A stretch of DNA of 19,974 nt from JAOTVV01 sp039591075 (GTDB lineage Bacteria > Gemmatimonadota > Gemmatimonadetes > Gemmatimonadales > GWC2-71-9), in the NCBI GenBank assembly GCA_039591075.1, contig JBDHEI010000053.1, positions 1-19,974 on the forward strand, read 5' to 3'. The translations under genes were made by a program, and so were the position numbers. The first letter of the stretch is position 1. The number at the start of each line of letters is the position of its first letter. Positions 1-8,493 of this stretch are shown piece after piece. A model generated the notes under the pieces. It was not told the DNA's origin. It searched no databases and saw nothing but the letters and a program-made list of their open reading frames with translations.

Positions 1-44
1 ACGTCGGCGTGGCGGTGGCGCTGGGCTACACGTGGGTCTTCTAG
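1..44 (+). CDS. C-terminal end of an outer-membrane beta-barrel protein (partial)
   Basis: The window opens inside a reading frame (codons start at base 3) that ends at a TAG at 42-44. The last 13 residues read VGVAVALGYTWVF. Alternating small/hydrophobic residues and a terminal Phe are typical of the last beta strand (the BAM signal) of outer-membrane barrels. The gene ends 19 bp before the first cytochrome, so it may be a barrel of the same electron-transfer cluster. Only 13 residues are visible, so the family cannot be named. Confidence 0.45.
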   Translation, partial: VGVAVALGYTWVF

Positions 45-63
45 CTCGGTCACGGACCCTCTG

Positions 64-1605
64 ATGGCCATCCGATGTCATGTCGCGCCGGCCCACCCAT
101 GGGGCCGACGGTGCGCGGGATACCGGGCGACTGCACTCCTCTGCGCATCGTTAGGCGTCGTTACCATGCTCTCGGTCTCACCGCAGAGCGCGCGGGCACA
201 GCTCCTTTCTCCCGGGAAGCTTTCGGCAGTTCACGCCGAGCTCGAAGGGATCCGCAGTTGCACCAAGTGTCACCAGCTGCGGGAACGAGGTGTCTCCACG
301 ACGAAATGCCTCGAGTGCCACACGCCGTTACGCGAGCGTGTGGAAAAGCGGCGTGGCTATCACGCGACGATCGGCGCTCGAAGTTGCAGCGATTGCCACA
401 AAGACCATTTCGGCAGGGAGTTCAACATCGTTCGTCTCGATAGCACTGCCTTCGACCACGACAGCACAGGGTATCGCCTTCGCGCTGGTCACGCCGACGT
501 CCCGTGTCGAGACTGTCACCGACCCGAGTTCATCACGGCAGCTGACGTCACAACGTACATGAGCCGCCACAACGCAATCGACAAGACCCTGCTCGGCGTC
601 GGCACGACGTGCGGGTTGTGCCACCGCAAGGACGATCCCCACAAAGATCAGTTCCCCCGTCGCCGCTGTGACGAGTGTCATGCGGAGACAACCTGGGAGG
701 AGGTCGACCGATTCGACCACGACGCGACGCGCTACCGCCTCACGGGTAAACACCGTGACGTCGATTGTGGGGACTGTCACGAGCCAACCGGCAGGAAGAA
801 AGGCCAGGTCCGCTACGTCGGGCTCGACTTCGCGAACTGTACCCCCTGCCATGACGACGCCCACTCCGGATCGCTGGGACGGGAGTGCGCCAGCTGTCAC
901 GTCACCGGAAACTGGCACCGGCTGGTCCGATCCGACATCGAGCGGGACTTCGACCACGACGACACCGAGTTCCCCTTGCGCGACACACATGCCGACGCGG
1001 AATGCAAGGTGTGTCACAATCTCACGCTCGCCGTCACGGACGAGCTGCGCCTCACCTTCACCGCGAAGTCGCGCAACTACACGTATCCCATTCCCGTTGT
1101 GACGGACTGCGTCTCCTGCCACCGGGATTACCACCGAAATGTGTTCGTGTCGGCGCCGGGCGGCATCGACTGCGAGAGCTGCCACGATGAGAAGGCCTGG
1201 GTGCCCTCCGAGTACGGCGTCGATCGGCACAACCGCGACGCCGAGTACGAGCTTGCTGGAGCCCACCGGGCCGTCCCGTGCTACGCGTGCCACGGGAGCG
1301 CCGAGATCGCGCCGGACAGCCTCCATTTCCGCATCGACGACCAGGACTGTGAATCCTGCCATGACGACCATGATCCGCACGGCACGCAGTTCACCGACAG
1401 GCGGTGCGAGGACTGCCACGACACGGAATCGTACAAGACCGATACGTTCGACCATGACGCGACGGAGTACCCGCTCGACGGTAAGCACAAGGACGTCCTC
1501 TGCAATTCCTGTCACATGCTCGCCGCCGACTCGACCGGTCAGATGATTCGGATCTACACACCGCTCGAGACCGACTGTCGCAGTTGCCACGGAGGTGGCT
1601 CATGA
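64..1605 (+). CDS. secreted multiheme c-type cytochrome, 17 CxxCH motifs
   Basis: This 513-residue protein has an N-terminal hydrophobic stretch (about residues 22-38) and a likely signal peptidase site after ARA (residue 45). The mature part carries 17 CxxCH heme-binding motifs, about one per 27 residues, so it should be a periplasmic or outer-surface electron carrier. Between many motifs a module recurs: an FDHD-type element, then about ten residues, then a GxH or similar His, then CxxCH. These extra His residues are good candidates for distal axial ligands. No other catalytic domain is visible, which favours a heme wire over an enzyme. It overlaps the next cytochrome by 4 bp (ATGA), so the two are probably translated together. 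The ATG at 64 has only a weak ribosome site but is the only start that keeps the whole signal peptide. Confidence 0.9.
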   Translation: MAIRCHVAPAHPWGRRCAGYRATALLCASLGVVTMLSVSPQSARAQLLSPGKLSAVHAELEGIRSCTKCHQLRERGVSTTKCLECHTPLRERVEKRRGYHATIGARSCSDCHKDHFGREFNIVRLDSTAFDHDSTGYRLRAGHADVPCRDCHRPEFITAADVTTYMSRHNAIDKTLLGVGTTCGLCHRKDDPHKDQFPRRRCDECHAETTWEEVDRFDHDATRYRLTGKHRDVDCGDCHEPTGRKKGQVRYVGLDFANCTPCHDDAHSGSLGRECASCHVTGNWHRLVRSDIERDFDHDDTEFPLRDTHADAECKVCHNLTLAVTDELRLTFTAKSRNYTYPIPVVTDCVSCHRDYHRNVFVSAPGGIDCESCHDEKAWVPSEYGVDRHNRDAEYELAGAHRAVPCYACHGSAEIAPDSLHFRIDDQDCESCHDDHDPHGTQFTDRRCEDCHDTESYKTDTFDHDATEYPLDGKHKDVLCNSCHMLAADSTGQMIRIYTPLETDCRSCHGGGS

Positions 1606-2900
1606 GGCGACTTCACCTCACCCTGATCCTCTGCGTTCCACTCGCCTTGCTCTCGACTTCAGTCGAGGCCCAGCAGGGACGCACGGCGAACCCCCACGGA
1701 AGCCTGACCGAAGTGGACTGCGCCGACTGCCACTCTGCGGCGGGCTGGAAGCCGGTGAAGGCCACGCTGGACTTCGATCACGACGGCGTCAGTGGGTTCG
1801 CACTGAGCGGCAGGCATCGCGAGGCGAGCTGCACGAGCTGCCACCTCGGCTCCCGGTTCGACGAGCCCAAGGCGGCGCCCGGGGACTGCACCGTGTGCCA
1901 CGTCGACGTCCACCAGGGCCGCCTATCCGACAACTGCATCAGCTGCCACACGACCACCGTCTTCACCGACGTGCCGGGAATCGCCGTCCATGTCAAAACG
2001 GGCTTTCCCCTCATCGGAGCCCACGTCCAGGTATCGTGTGAGAGCTGCCACGGCAACGACCGGAGTGGTGCCTATACCCCGCTGGACACCGACTGCCTCG
2101 GCTGCCACGAATCCGCGTACCGGGGCGCGACTGCGATCGACCACGTGGCGGCCGGATACTCGTCGGATTGCCGGCAATGCCACAGCACGCTAGCCTGGAC
2201 GCACAACTCCGGGCTGTTCGACCACGGCGCCGTGTCCGGCGGATACCAGCTCGTCGGCGCCCATCTGCGGATTCGCTGCGAGAGCTGCCACGCCGGCGCC
2301 GACCTGACGCCGATCTACGCCACCTCGGACGCCAACGACTGCATCGGTTGTCACCAACGGGACTACGACCAGGCACACTCGGGCGTGTTTTCAACCAGTT
2401 GCCTGGACTGCCACACCAACGAAACGTGGTCGGGAGTGACGTTCGATCACCGCGCCGCCACTGGAGGATACGAGCTCGCCGGCGCGCACGCGGTGATCGC
2501 CTGTGACGCCTGTCACGACGCGGGAACGGGTGTGTTGCGGTTCGCCGCTGCTAATCAGAACGACTGCATCGCGTGCCACCAGCCCGATTACGACGGCGCC
2601 CACGCGAACGACGGGTTCCCACCGACATGCCTGTCCTGCCACACAGACGTCACCTGGAACGGCGCGACGTTCGCCGACCACGACGCCCAGTTCTTCCCGA
2701 TCTTCAGCGGCGCGCACAGGGGCAAGTGGAGCGACTGCGCCACGTGTCACGCCGCCCCCAACAACTATCAGGTGTTTGACTGCATCACGTGCCACGATCA
2801 CAACCAGCAGAAGATGGACGACAAGCACTCGGGCGAGAGCCGCTACGCCTACAACAGCGCGGCCTGCTTCAACTGCCATCCGCGCGGCAGGAAGGAGTAG
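1602..2900 (+). CDS. secreted multiheme c-type cytochrome, 16 CxxCH motifs
   Basis: The 432-residue product has a clear signal peptide (residues 1-23, cleavage after VEA) and 16 CxxCH motifs. It shares the FDH...GAH...CxxCH repeat with the upstream cytochrome (for example GYELAGAHAVIACDACH), so the two are probably related paralogues. The start at ATG 1602 is preferred over a start 18 bp upstream. It overlaps the previous stop as ATGA, has GGAGGTGG at 1591-1598 as a ribosome site, and begins a standard signal peptide. Expected location is the periplasm or the outer-membrane lumen, passing electrons to or from the barrel protein encoded next. Confidence 0.9.
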   Translation: MRRLHLTLILCVPLALLSTSVEAQQGRTANPHGSLTEVDCADCHSAAGWKPVKATLDFDHDGVSGFALSGRHREASCTSCHLGSRFDEPKAAPGDCTVCHVDVHQGRLSDNCISCHTTTVFTDVPGIAVHVKTGFPLIGAHVQVSCESCHGNDRSGAYTPLDTDCLGCHESAYRGATAIDHVAAGYSSDCRQCHSTLAWTHNSGLFDHGAVSGGYQLVGAHLRIRCESCHAGADLTPIYATSDANDCIGCHQRDYDQAHSGVFSTSCLDCHTNETWSGVTFDHRAATGGYELAGAHAVIACDACHDAGTGVLRFAAANQNDCIACHQPDYDGAHANDGFPPTCLSCHTDVTWNGATFADHDAQFFPIFSGAHRGKWSDCATCHAAPNNYQVFDCITCHDHNQQKMDDKHSGESRYAYNSAACFNCHPRGRKE

Positions 2901-2902
2901 CC

Positions 2903-4480
2903 ATGACACTGCGATCCCGGGATCGCGTCAGCGCGGCAGCATGGGCTGGCCTGTTGTTGCTGTCGACCATTGGCTCGGCGCGGGCTCAGGACACGCGTAT
3001 CGAGGCCGTGATCGAGCAGATCGCCGGCGTCAACCTCTATCTCACCGTCGGAGCGGCTCGCGGTTTGGCAACCAACGACACGCTCTTCGTGTACGCCGCC
3101 GAAACGGACGAGTATCTCGGTGCGTTCCTGGTGATCAGCACGACGCAAGAACGATCCGCTGTGGTCTACGCCGGCAGCCCGTTTGCCGTCACGAGGGGCA
3201 AACCACTCCTACTGAGATTCAGCGCCTCACATGTGGCGCCAGTCGAGCGGGACGCACCAGATCGTGAGATCATTGCAGGAGCCGCACCACCGCCGAAAGT
3301 CCGCGGGCCGACGCCATCCCTCAGCGGGCGTTTCGCCATTGAAGCAAGCGCCTTCGAGTCCAAGACGCGTTGGGAAGCCAACCAGACGGAGAACGACACC
3401 AGGCGGTTTGCCACACCGTCGGCAGCCCTGCGTGCTGTGATCGCCGACCTCCCGGGCGGTTTCAACCTCTCGGCAAACCTCCGCGCTTCCTACCGATACA
3501 GCAGCGACGGACTGGTCCAACCCCAGCGATCGGTCCGAGTCTATCAGGCCAGTGTCGGGAAAGCGTTCGGCAACACCATGCAGTTGGAGGTCGGTCGCTT
3601 CAACAACCCATATGAGTACTACAGCGGGTACTGGGACGGCCTGATGGTTCACTTCGGACGTAATGGTTTCGGCGGTGGCGTCGCTGCCGGGTACGAGCCG
3701 GTCTTGGGGAATGAGGGCGTCTCGACCGAGTTTCCGAAGTACACGGCGTTCCTGAACTACCGCCATCGGACACGATCGGTCGGATACCATACCGACCTGT
3801 CATTTCACCAGGTACGACCCCAAAATGGTCTCCTGACCCACACCTTTGCCGGATGGTCGCAACGGCTGCGCGTGCGCCGTGTGCAGCTCAGCAACGACAT
3901 CCAGATCGATCGCAATCCCGACACCGACAGCTGGACCATCACCCGTTTGCAGGTTCGGACGTCGCTGCCACTCGGTCCCGTGGACCTCCACGCCCGCGTC
4001 TCGATGCTGCAACCGTACTCCATGTGGAGTACGCAGAACGTGATCGCGTTTCGCCGGGATCAGGCCTCCATGGGCGTGTCGTACTGGACCACCGGCGGCT
4101 TCCTGAGCTTCGATGTCGCAGCCAATCGATTCAATGAAGGATCCATCAGCTACACGTATTCCACCGCGTTCGGGATCACCAAGACCTCGCTGTTCGGGCT
4201 CGGGTGGAACAACTCGGCGAGCTACGGGACCCGGGATGAGACCACCACGCTGTATCTCTCCTCGGGGCTGAACCGGAGCTTCGGCCGAACGCAGACTCGG
4301 GCTTCGTATCAACTCTATCGCACGGCGAGTATGTTCAGCACGTTCCTCACTCACACGGCCGATCTCTCCCTGTCGCTTCCCCTGGCCCGGCGTGTCTACA
4401 CGAGCATCGAGGCGCGTCGGCAGTGGGGGCAGAATCTCCTGACCAGCAACATCTACATGGGTTTCTGGACGAGTTTCTGA
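2903..4480 (+). CDS. outer-membrane beta-barrel protein, probable cytochrome conduit partner
   Basis: This 525-residue protein starts at ATG 2903, two bases after the previous stop, with a GGAAGGA-type ribosome site at 2889-2896. A signal peptide (residues 1-28, ending SARA) is followed by a small soluble domain (about 30-100) rich in short beta strands. The rest (about 140-525) alternates polar and hydrophobic residues with many Tyr, Trp, Ser, Thr and Asn, as in transmembrane beta strands, and ends GFWTSF with a terminal Phe. This fits an outer-membrane porin. Its place directly after two multiheme cytochromes suggests the sheath of a porin-cytochrome complex, functionally like MtrB or PioB. 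It is shorter than MtrB and I see no direct sequence match to it. The next gene begins within its stop codon. Confidence 0.75.
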   Translation: MTLRSRDRVSAAAWAGLLLLSTIGSARAQDTRIEAVIEQIAGVNLYLTVGAARGLATNDTLFVYAAETDEYLGAFLVISTTQERSAVVYAGSPFAVTRGKPLLLRFSASHVAPVERDAPDREIIAGAAPPPKVRGPTPSLSGRFAIEASAFESKTRWEANQTENDTRRFATPSAALRAVIADLPGGFNLSANLRASYRYSSDGLVQPQRSVRVYQASVGKAFGNTMQLEVGRFNNPYEYYSGYWDGLMVHFGRNGFGGGVAAGYEPVLGNEGVSTEFPKYTAFLNYRHRTRSVGYHTDLSFHQVRPQNGLLTHTFAGWSQRLRVRRVQLSNDIQIDRNPDTDSWTITRLQVRTSLPLGPVDLHARVSMLQPYSMWSTQNVIAFRRDQASMGVSYWTTGGFLSFDVAANRFNEGSISYTYSTAFGITKTSLFGLGWNNSASYGTRDETTTLYLSSGLNRSFGRTQTRASYQLYRTASMFSTFLTHTADLSLSLPLARRVYTSIEARRQWGQNLLTSNIYMGFWTSF

Positions 4481-5790
4481 TGTCCGTGGACACCCTGCTC
4501 ATCGGCGCCATCGGAATCGGTCTCGTGACGGTTGTGACGCTGCCACACTACTGGCGGCAGCGGCGATTGGAGCGCAAAACGATCGAGGCAGAGGCCGTGG
4601 CGCTTCGCGACGGTCTGAACGAGCCTGTGTCCCTCCATCCGGTCATCGAGGCGGGCGCGTGCATCGGGATCGGGAACTGCTTCTCCGTGTGTCCGGAAAG
4701 CGGGGTGCTCGGCATTCGCCACGGACAGGCGTATGTCGTGAGCCCTGCCCGCTGTATCGGTCACGGGTTGTGCGAGCGCGCCTGCCCGGTGGATGCCATC
4801 CAACTCGTGTTCGGCTCGGCGAAACGCGGCGTCGACATCCCCCGCATCAAGCAGAACTTCGAGACGAACGTCGACGGCCTCTACATCATCGGCGAGCTGG
4901 GCGGGATGGGCCTCATCGCTAACGCGTTCGAGCAAGGGCGGCAGTGCATCGAGGGCATCCTCAAGGAACCCAGGGCGCCGCACGGCGTGCTGGATGTGCT
5001 CATCGTGGGCTGCGGTCCGGCCGGGCTGTCGGCGTCCCTCAACTGCCTCCACCACAAGCTCAGGTTCACGACCCTGGAAAAGGAGGACATCGGCGGCACG
5101 GTGCGGTACTACCCGCGCAAGAAGATCGTGATGACCCGTCCCGTGGCGGTCCCGAGTTACGGCAAGTTGCGGTTTCGAGAGATCCGCAAGGAAGCGCTCA
5201 TCGACATCTGGGAAGACATCGTTCGCAAAACAAACCTCCGCGTCAATACCGGGGAGACCGTGTCCGGTCTCACCCGCGACCGCGACAACTGCTTCACCGT
5301 CACGAGCAATAAGGGAACCTACCGTACGAAGCGCGTGATCCTGGCCATTGGCCGACAAGGCGTTCCCCGGAAGTTGGACATCCCTGGCGAGGATCTGCCC
5401 AAGGTGATCTACTCGCTCCGCGAGCCCGAGGTATATCAGCGGGATCGTGTCGTGGTCGTCGGGGGGGGAGACTCCGCGATCGAGGCAGCGCTCGCGCTCG
5501 CCGACCAGCCGGGGAACGACGTCACCATCTCCTATCGGGGCACCGCGTTCGCGCGCATCAAGCCGGGCAACCGGGATCGGATCGAGGACGCTATCCGTCG
5601 CAGCAGAGTCCAGGTGCTCTGGTCGACCAACCTCGTCGAGATCCGACCGGAATCGGTCCTGTACCGAAACGGCGGAACCGCCAAGGAGATCCCCAACAGC
5701 GTTGTGGCAGTCTTCGCTGGTGGGGTGCTGCCGGTCAAGTTCCTCGAAAGCTGCGGGGTCCAGATCGACCGCAAGTTCGGGGAACCGTAG
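4480..5790 (+). CDS. membrane-anchored iron-sulfur/FAD-dependent NAD(P)-binding oxidoreductase
   Basis: The 436-residue product starts at ATG 4480, overlapping the upstream stop by one base (TGATG). Residues 5-22 form one transmembrane helix followed by an Arg/Lys-rich stretch, so the bulk should face the cytoplasm. Next is a ferredoxin-like region with two cluster motifs, C61-x5-C67-x3-C71-P and C92-x5-C98-x3-C102-P. Then comes a TNVDGLYIIGELGG segment (129-142), an FAD-binding GCGPAG (177-182) and a second Rossmann motif GGGDSA (328-333) for NAD(P). The second Rossmann and C-terminal parts resemble thioredoxin-reductase/YpdA-like proteins. A role passing electrons between NAD(P)H and a membrane or periplasmic carrier for the cytochromes is inferred from the tight operon. 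Each cluster motif lacks the usual second Cys (Ile64, His95). Confidence 0.85.
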   Translation: MSVDTLLIGAIGIGLVTVVTLPHYWRQRRLERKTIEAEAVALRDGLNEPVSLHPVIEAGACIGIGNCFSVCPESGVLGIRHGQAYVVSPARCIGHGLCERACPVDAIQLVFGSAKRGVDIPRIKQNFETNVDGLYIIGELGGMGLIANAFEQGRQCIEGILKEPRAPHGVLDVLIVGCGPAGLSASLNCLHHKLRFTTLEKEDIGGTVRYYPRKKIVMTRPVAVPSYGKLRFREIRKEALIDIWEDIVRKTNLRVNTGETVSGLTRDRDNCFTVTSNKGTYRTKRVILAIGRQGVPRKLDIPGEDLPKVIYSLREPEVYQRDRVVVVGGGDSAIEAALALADQPGNDVTISYRGTAFARIKPGNRDRIEDAIRRSRVQVLWSTNLVEIRPESVLYRNGGTAKEIPNSVVAVFAGGVLPVKFLESCGVQIDRKFGEP

Positions 5791-5953
5791 CGCCCCAAAG
5801 TCAGGCGCACGGCGCACCCTCCCCGGTTGGCTGCCACGATCAGCGTATGCGGACCCTCTCCAACCAGACGCCCACCTTGATGCCGCGCGGTTCGCGTGTT
5901 GATTCCTGCATACGCCTGTTCATCCGCACCCGGCCAAGATGGAGATCGACACG

Positions 5954-7738
5954 ATGCGCCGCACCACCATTCGGCCGAGCCTTCTCACGCTGCTCATTGG
6001 CCTCACGGCTGGGCTCGTTCACCCAACCGCTGCAACCGCTCAGGCGCTCAGCCCCGCGGTCACCAGCGCGCTGCGTGACACCGTCGAGCTGATCGCCGCG
6101 GATCAGCGGGCCCTGTCTCGCCGGTACGGGGTGCCGTACTCACCCGCCCAACGCGAGCGCATGCGGGAGTTCTACACGAGCTGGCGCACCCGGCTCGCCG
6201 CGGTGGACTTCGAAGGACTGAACCAGGAGAGTCGGGTCGACTACGTGCTGCTGGACAACGATCTGCGCTACCGGCTCGTCATGCTGGACAGGGAGGCGCA
6301 GCAGTACCAGGAGATGCTGCCCTGGCTGCCCATCGCACCCACCATCATGGACCTCGAGGAGACGCGGCGGCGCCTGGAACCGATCGATCCGGCGCAGATC
6401 GCATCGACCCTCGCGCGGCTGGCGCAACGTATCGACAGCACTCAGCAACATGTGGCAGAGGTGTGGAGCGGGAGCGCACAGCGACGTTCCACCACACCCA
6501 CACTCACCCGCGTCGTCGCCCGCCGCACCGGGATGCTGCTCCAAGATCTGCGCGAGACGTTGCAGCGCTGGAACCGGTTCTACGCCGGATACGATCCGAC
6601 CTACACCTGGTGGACCGCCGAACCCTATGCCAAGGCCGATTCGGCGCTGGCAGCATACGGCAAGTTCCTTCGCGAGACCGTGCTCGGCGTCCGCCCGGGT
6701 GCACCCGAGCCGATGATTGGCGATCCTATCGGCGCCGACGGCCTCGAGGTAGACCTCGCGCATGAGATGATTCCCTACTCTATCGAGGAGCTGATCGCCA
6801 TCGCGGAGCGGGAGTTCGCATGGTGCGAGGCGGAGTACCAAAAGGCTGCGAGCGACATGGGCTTCGGGGATGACTGGAAGGCCGCGCTCGAACAGGTGAA
6901 ACAGCGTTACGTGCCGCCCGGTGACCAGCCGCGACTCATCCGGGATCTCGCGAGGGAGGCGGAGGCCTTCGTCAAGGAGCGTGACCTCCTCACCGTGCCG
7001 CCCCTCGCCAAGGAGATCTGGCGTATGGAGATGATGTCGCCGGAGCGGCAGCGCATCGCGCCGTTCTTTTTGGGGGGCGAGGTGATCCAAGTCTCGTACC
7101 CCACCGATGGCATGACGCACGAGGAAAAACTCATGAGCATGCGGGGCAACAACCCGCACTTTTCCCGCGCCACGGTGCACCACGAGCTGATTCCGGGCCA
7201 CCACCTCCAGGGGTTCATGACCTCACGCTATAACGCGCATCGTGGGATGTTCTCCACGCCGTTCTGGGGCGAGGGCTGGGCGCTCTATTGGGAGATGTTG
7301 CTCTGGGACCTCGACTTCCCGCAGAGTCCGGAAGACCGCATCGGCATGCTGTTCTGGCGCTCCCACCGCGCGGCGCGGATCATCTTCTCGCTCCGGTTCC
7401 ACATGGGCACCATGACGCCCGACGAGGCGGTAGACTTCCTGGTGGATCGCGTGGGGCACGAGCGGGCCAACGCCGAGGGCGAGGTGCGGCGGTCGGTGGC
7501 GGGAGACTACTCGCCGCTGTACCAGGCAGCGTACATGCTCGGCGGACTCCAGTTTCGAGCGCTGCACCGCGACCTGGTACAATCCGGCCGGATGACCGAC
7601 CGCGAGTTCCACGACGTGATCCTGCACGGAGGCCGGATGCCGGTGGAGATGGTGCGGGCTCGGCTCACCGGTGAGCCGCTGGCGCGCGACTACTCGGCCC
7701 GCTGGCGGTTCGCAGGGGATCCGCTCTCACGGCGGTAG
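5954..7738 (+). CDS. secreted DUF885-family hydrolase (putative metallopeptidase)
   Basis: This 594-residue protein has a signal peptide (residues 1-29, cleavage after ATA). Near the C-terminal third it carries HHELIPGHH (409-417), the HExxxGHH-type motif of DUF885 proteins. This is followed by GEGWALYWE, another conserved element of that family with a probable acidic ligand. Length is normal for DUF885. The family is thought to be zinc-dependent and peptidase-like, but most members have no known substrate. ATG 5954 is preferred over an in-frame ATG at 5939 because GGAGA at 5941-5945 lies 8 bases before it and a standard signal peptide begins there. The preceding 163 bases hold no gene and no clear terminator. 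Confidence 0.88.
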   Translation: MRRTTIRPSLLTLLIGLTAGLVHPTAATAQALSPAVTSALRDTVELIAADQRALSRRYGVPYSPAQRERMREFYTSWRTRLAAVDFEGLNQESRVDYVLLDNDLRYRLVMLDREAQQYQEMLPWLPIAPTIMDLEETRRRLEPIDPAQIASTLARLAQRIDSTQQHVAEVWSGSAQRRSTTPTLTRVVARRTGMLLQDLRETLQRWNRFYAGYDPTYTWWTAEPYAKADSALAAYGKFLRETVLGVRPGAPEPMIGDPIGADGLEVDLAHEMIPYSIEELIAIAEREFAWCEAEYQKAASDMGFGDDWKAALEQVKQRYVPPGDQPRLIRDLAREAEAFVKERDLLTVPPLAKEIWRMEMMSPERQRIAPFFLGGEVIQVSYPTDGMTHEEKLMSMRGNNPHFSRATVHHELIPGHHLQGFMTSRYNAHRGMFSTPFWGEGWALYWEMLLWDLDFPQSPEDRIGMLFWRSHRAARIIFSLRFHMGTMTPDEAVDFLVDRVGHERANAEGEVRRSVAGDYSPLYQAAYMLGGLQFRALHRDLVQSGRMTDREFHDVILHGGRMPVEMVRARLTGEPLARDYSARWRFAGDPLSRR

Positions 7739-7775
7739 CGGACAAGATATGAGCACGGATGACGCGGGAGGCCAG

Positions 7776-8360
7776 ATGCCGCACTGCAGGCTCATCCCAT
7801 TCATCGCGGTGGCCGCGCTCCTCGCCTCCGTTGGCTGTGCTGGCGCGCCAGCCCAGCAGTTCACGTACGAGGCGGACGTCGGCGTCGTCGTGCCGGATGG
7901 GGCCGGTGGCCACTGCCTGGTCATCCCCCGGGAGGCGATCGACTCGGGCACTGCGCTTCAACTCGTGTCCGCGCCGTTCGCCGGGTCCGGAGAGGCGCCG
8001 TCGGTGGGCCGGCTGCGGGTGACCGGCGACGAAACCGGTGGTTGCGGCGAGATCCACGCTGGCCCGTCCGACCACCGCTACCGCGTCGCGCTCCCGGACG
8101 GATACTCCACGTGGGGCGCACCACACGTGGCGCTGTTCGAAGCCGGGTCCGTCACCATCCAGGACGGCGAGCCGGTTGGGGACCTGGACCGCGACGGAAC
8201 GCCGGAGCGGTTCCGGATGTGCGCCAGCATGGAGGGCCTGCATCTCACCATCTGGTCCGGCGACCCGCTTGCCGGCACGCGCCGCTGGCATTTCTACTAT
8301 TACCTCGGCTACGATGTGGAGCCCAACTGCGTCGAGGCGGAGTACGCGCCTTCTCCGTAG
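7776..8360 (+). CDS. small putative lipoprotein of unknown function
   Basis: The predicted 194-residue product has a hydrophobic leader followed by ASVGC, a weak lipobox with Cys at residue 21, so it is probably lipid-anchored in the periplasm. The mature part is rich in Gly, Asp and Pro. It includes a DLDRDGTPERFRMC stretch that looks like a calcium-type Asp-rich loop (DxDxDG), and ends in an aromatic WHFYYYLGYD segment. I do not recognise the family. ATG 7776, with GGGAGG at 7766-7771, is chosen over ATG 7749 because it gives the more compact lipoprotein signal. It lies 37 bases after the DUF885 gene and may be cotranscribed with it. Confidence 0.65.
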   Translation: MPHCRLIPFIAVAALLASVGCAGAPAQQFTYEADVGVVVPDGAGGHCLVIPREAIDSGTALQLVSAPFAGSGEAPSVGRLRVTGDETGGCGEIHAGPSDHRYRVALPDGYSTWGAPHVALFEAGSVTIQDGEPVGDLDRDGTPERFRMCASMEGLHLTIWSGDPLAGTRRWHFYYYLGYDVEPNCVEAEYAPSP

Positions 8361-8419
8361 CACGGTCTGGGACGTCGTGAGCCCGCGCTCCGGCACCGCG
8401 AGGCCGAATCGGAGTGATC

Positions 8420-8448
8420 TTGTCAGGATTTCGAGGTGACCACATACT
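8420..8448 (+). promoter_or_regulatory. candidate sigma70-type promoter
   Basis: TTGTCA (8420-8425) and CATACT (8443-8448) are separated by 17 bases, matching 5 of 6 and 4 of 6 consensus positions. They lie about 45 bases before the start of the activase operon, in an otherwise gene-free stretch. Sigma70 consensus use in this organism is assumed, so the call is tentative. Confidence 0.3.
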
Positions 8449-8493
8449 TGATTCGGTTCAAGGAAGTCCGTGCCGACCCGATAGGGAGTGCCG

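Noticed and set aside
328..1590. Long antisense open frame (420 codons) under the first cytochrome
   Set aside because: It mirrors the regular CxxCH coding pattern of the + strand; the translation is Val/Arg-rich with no domain or signal.
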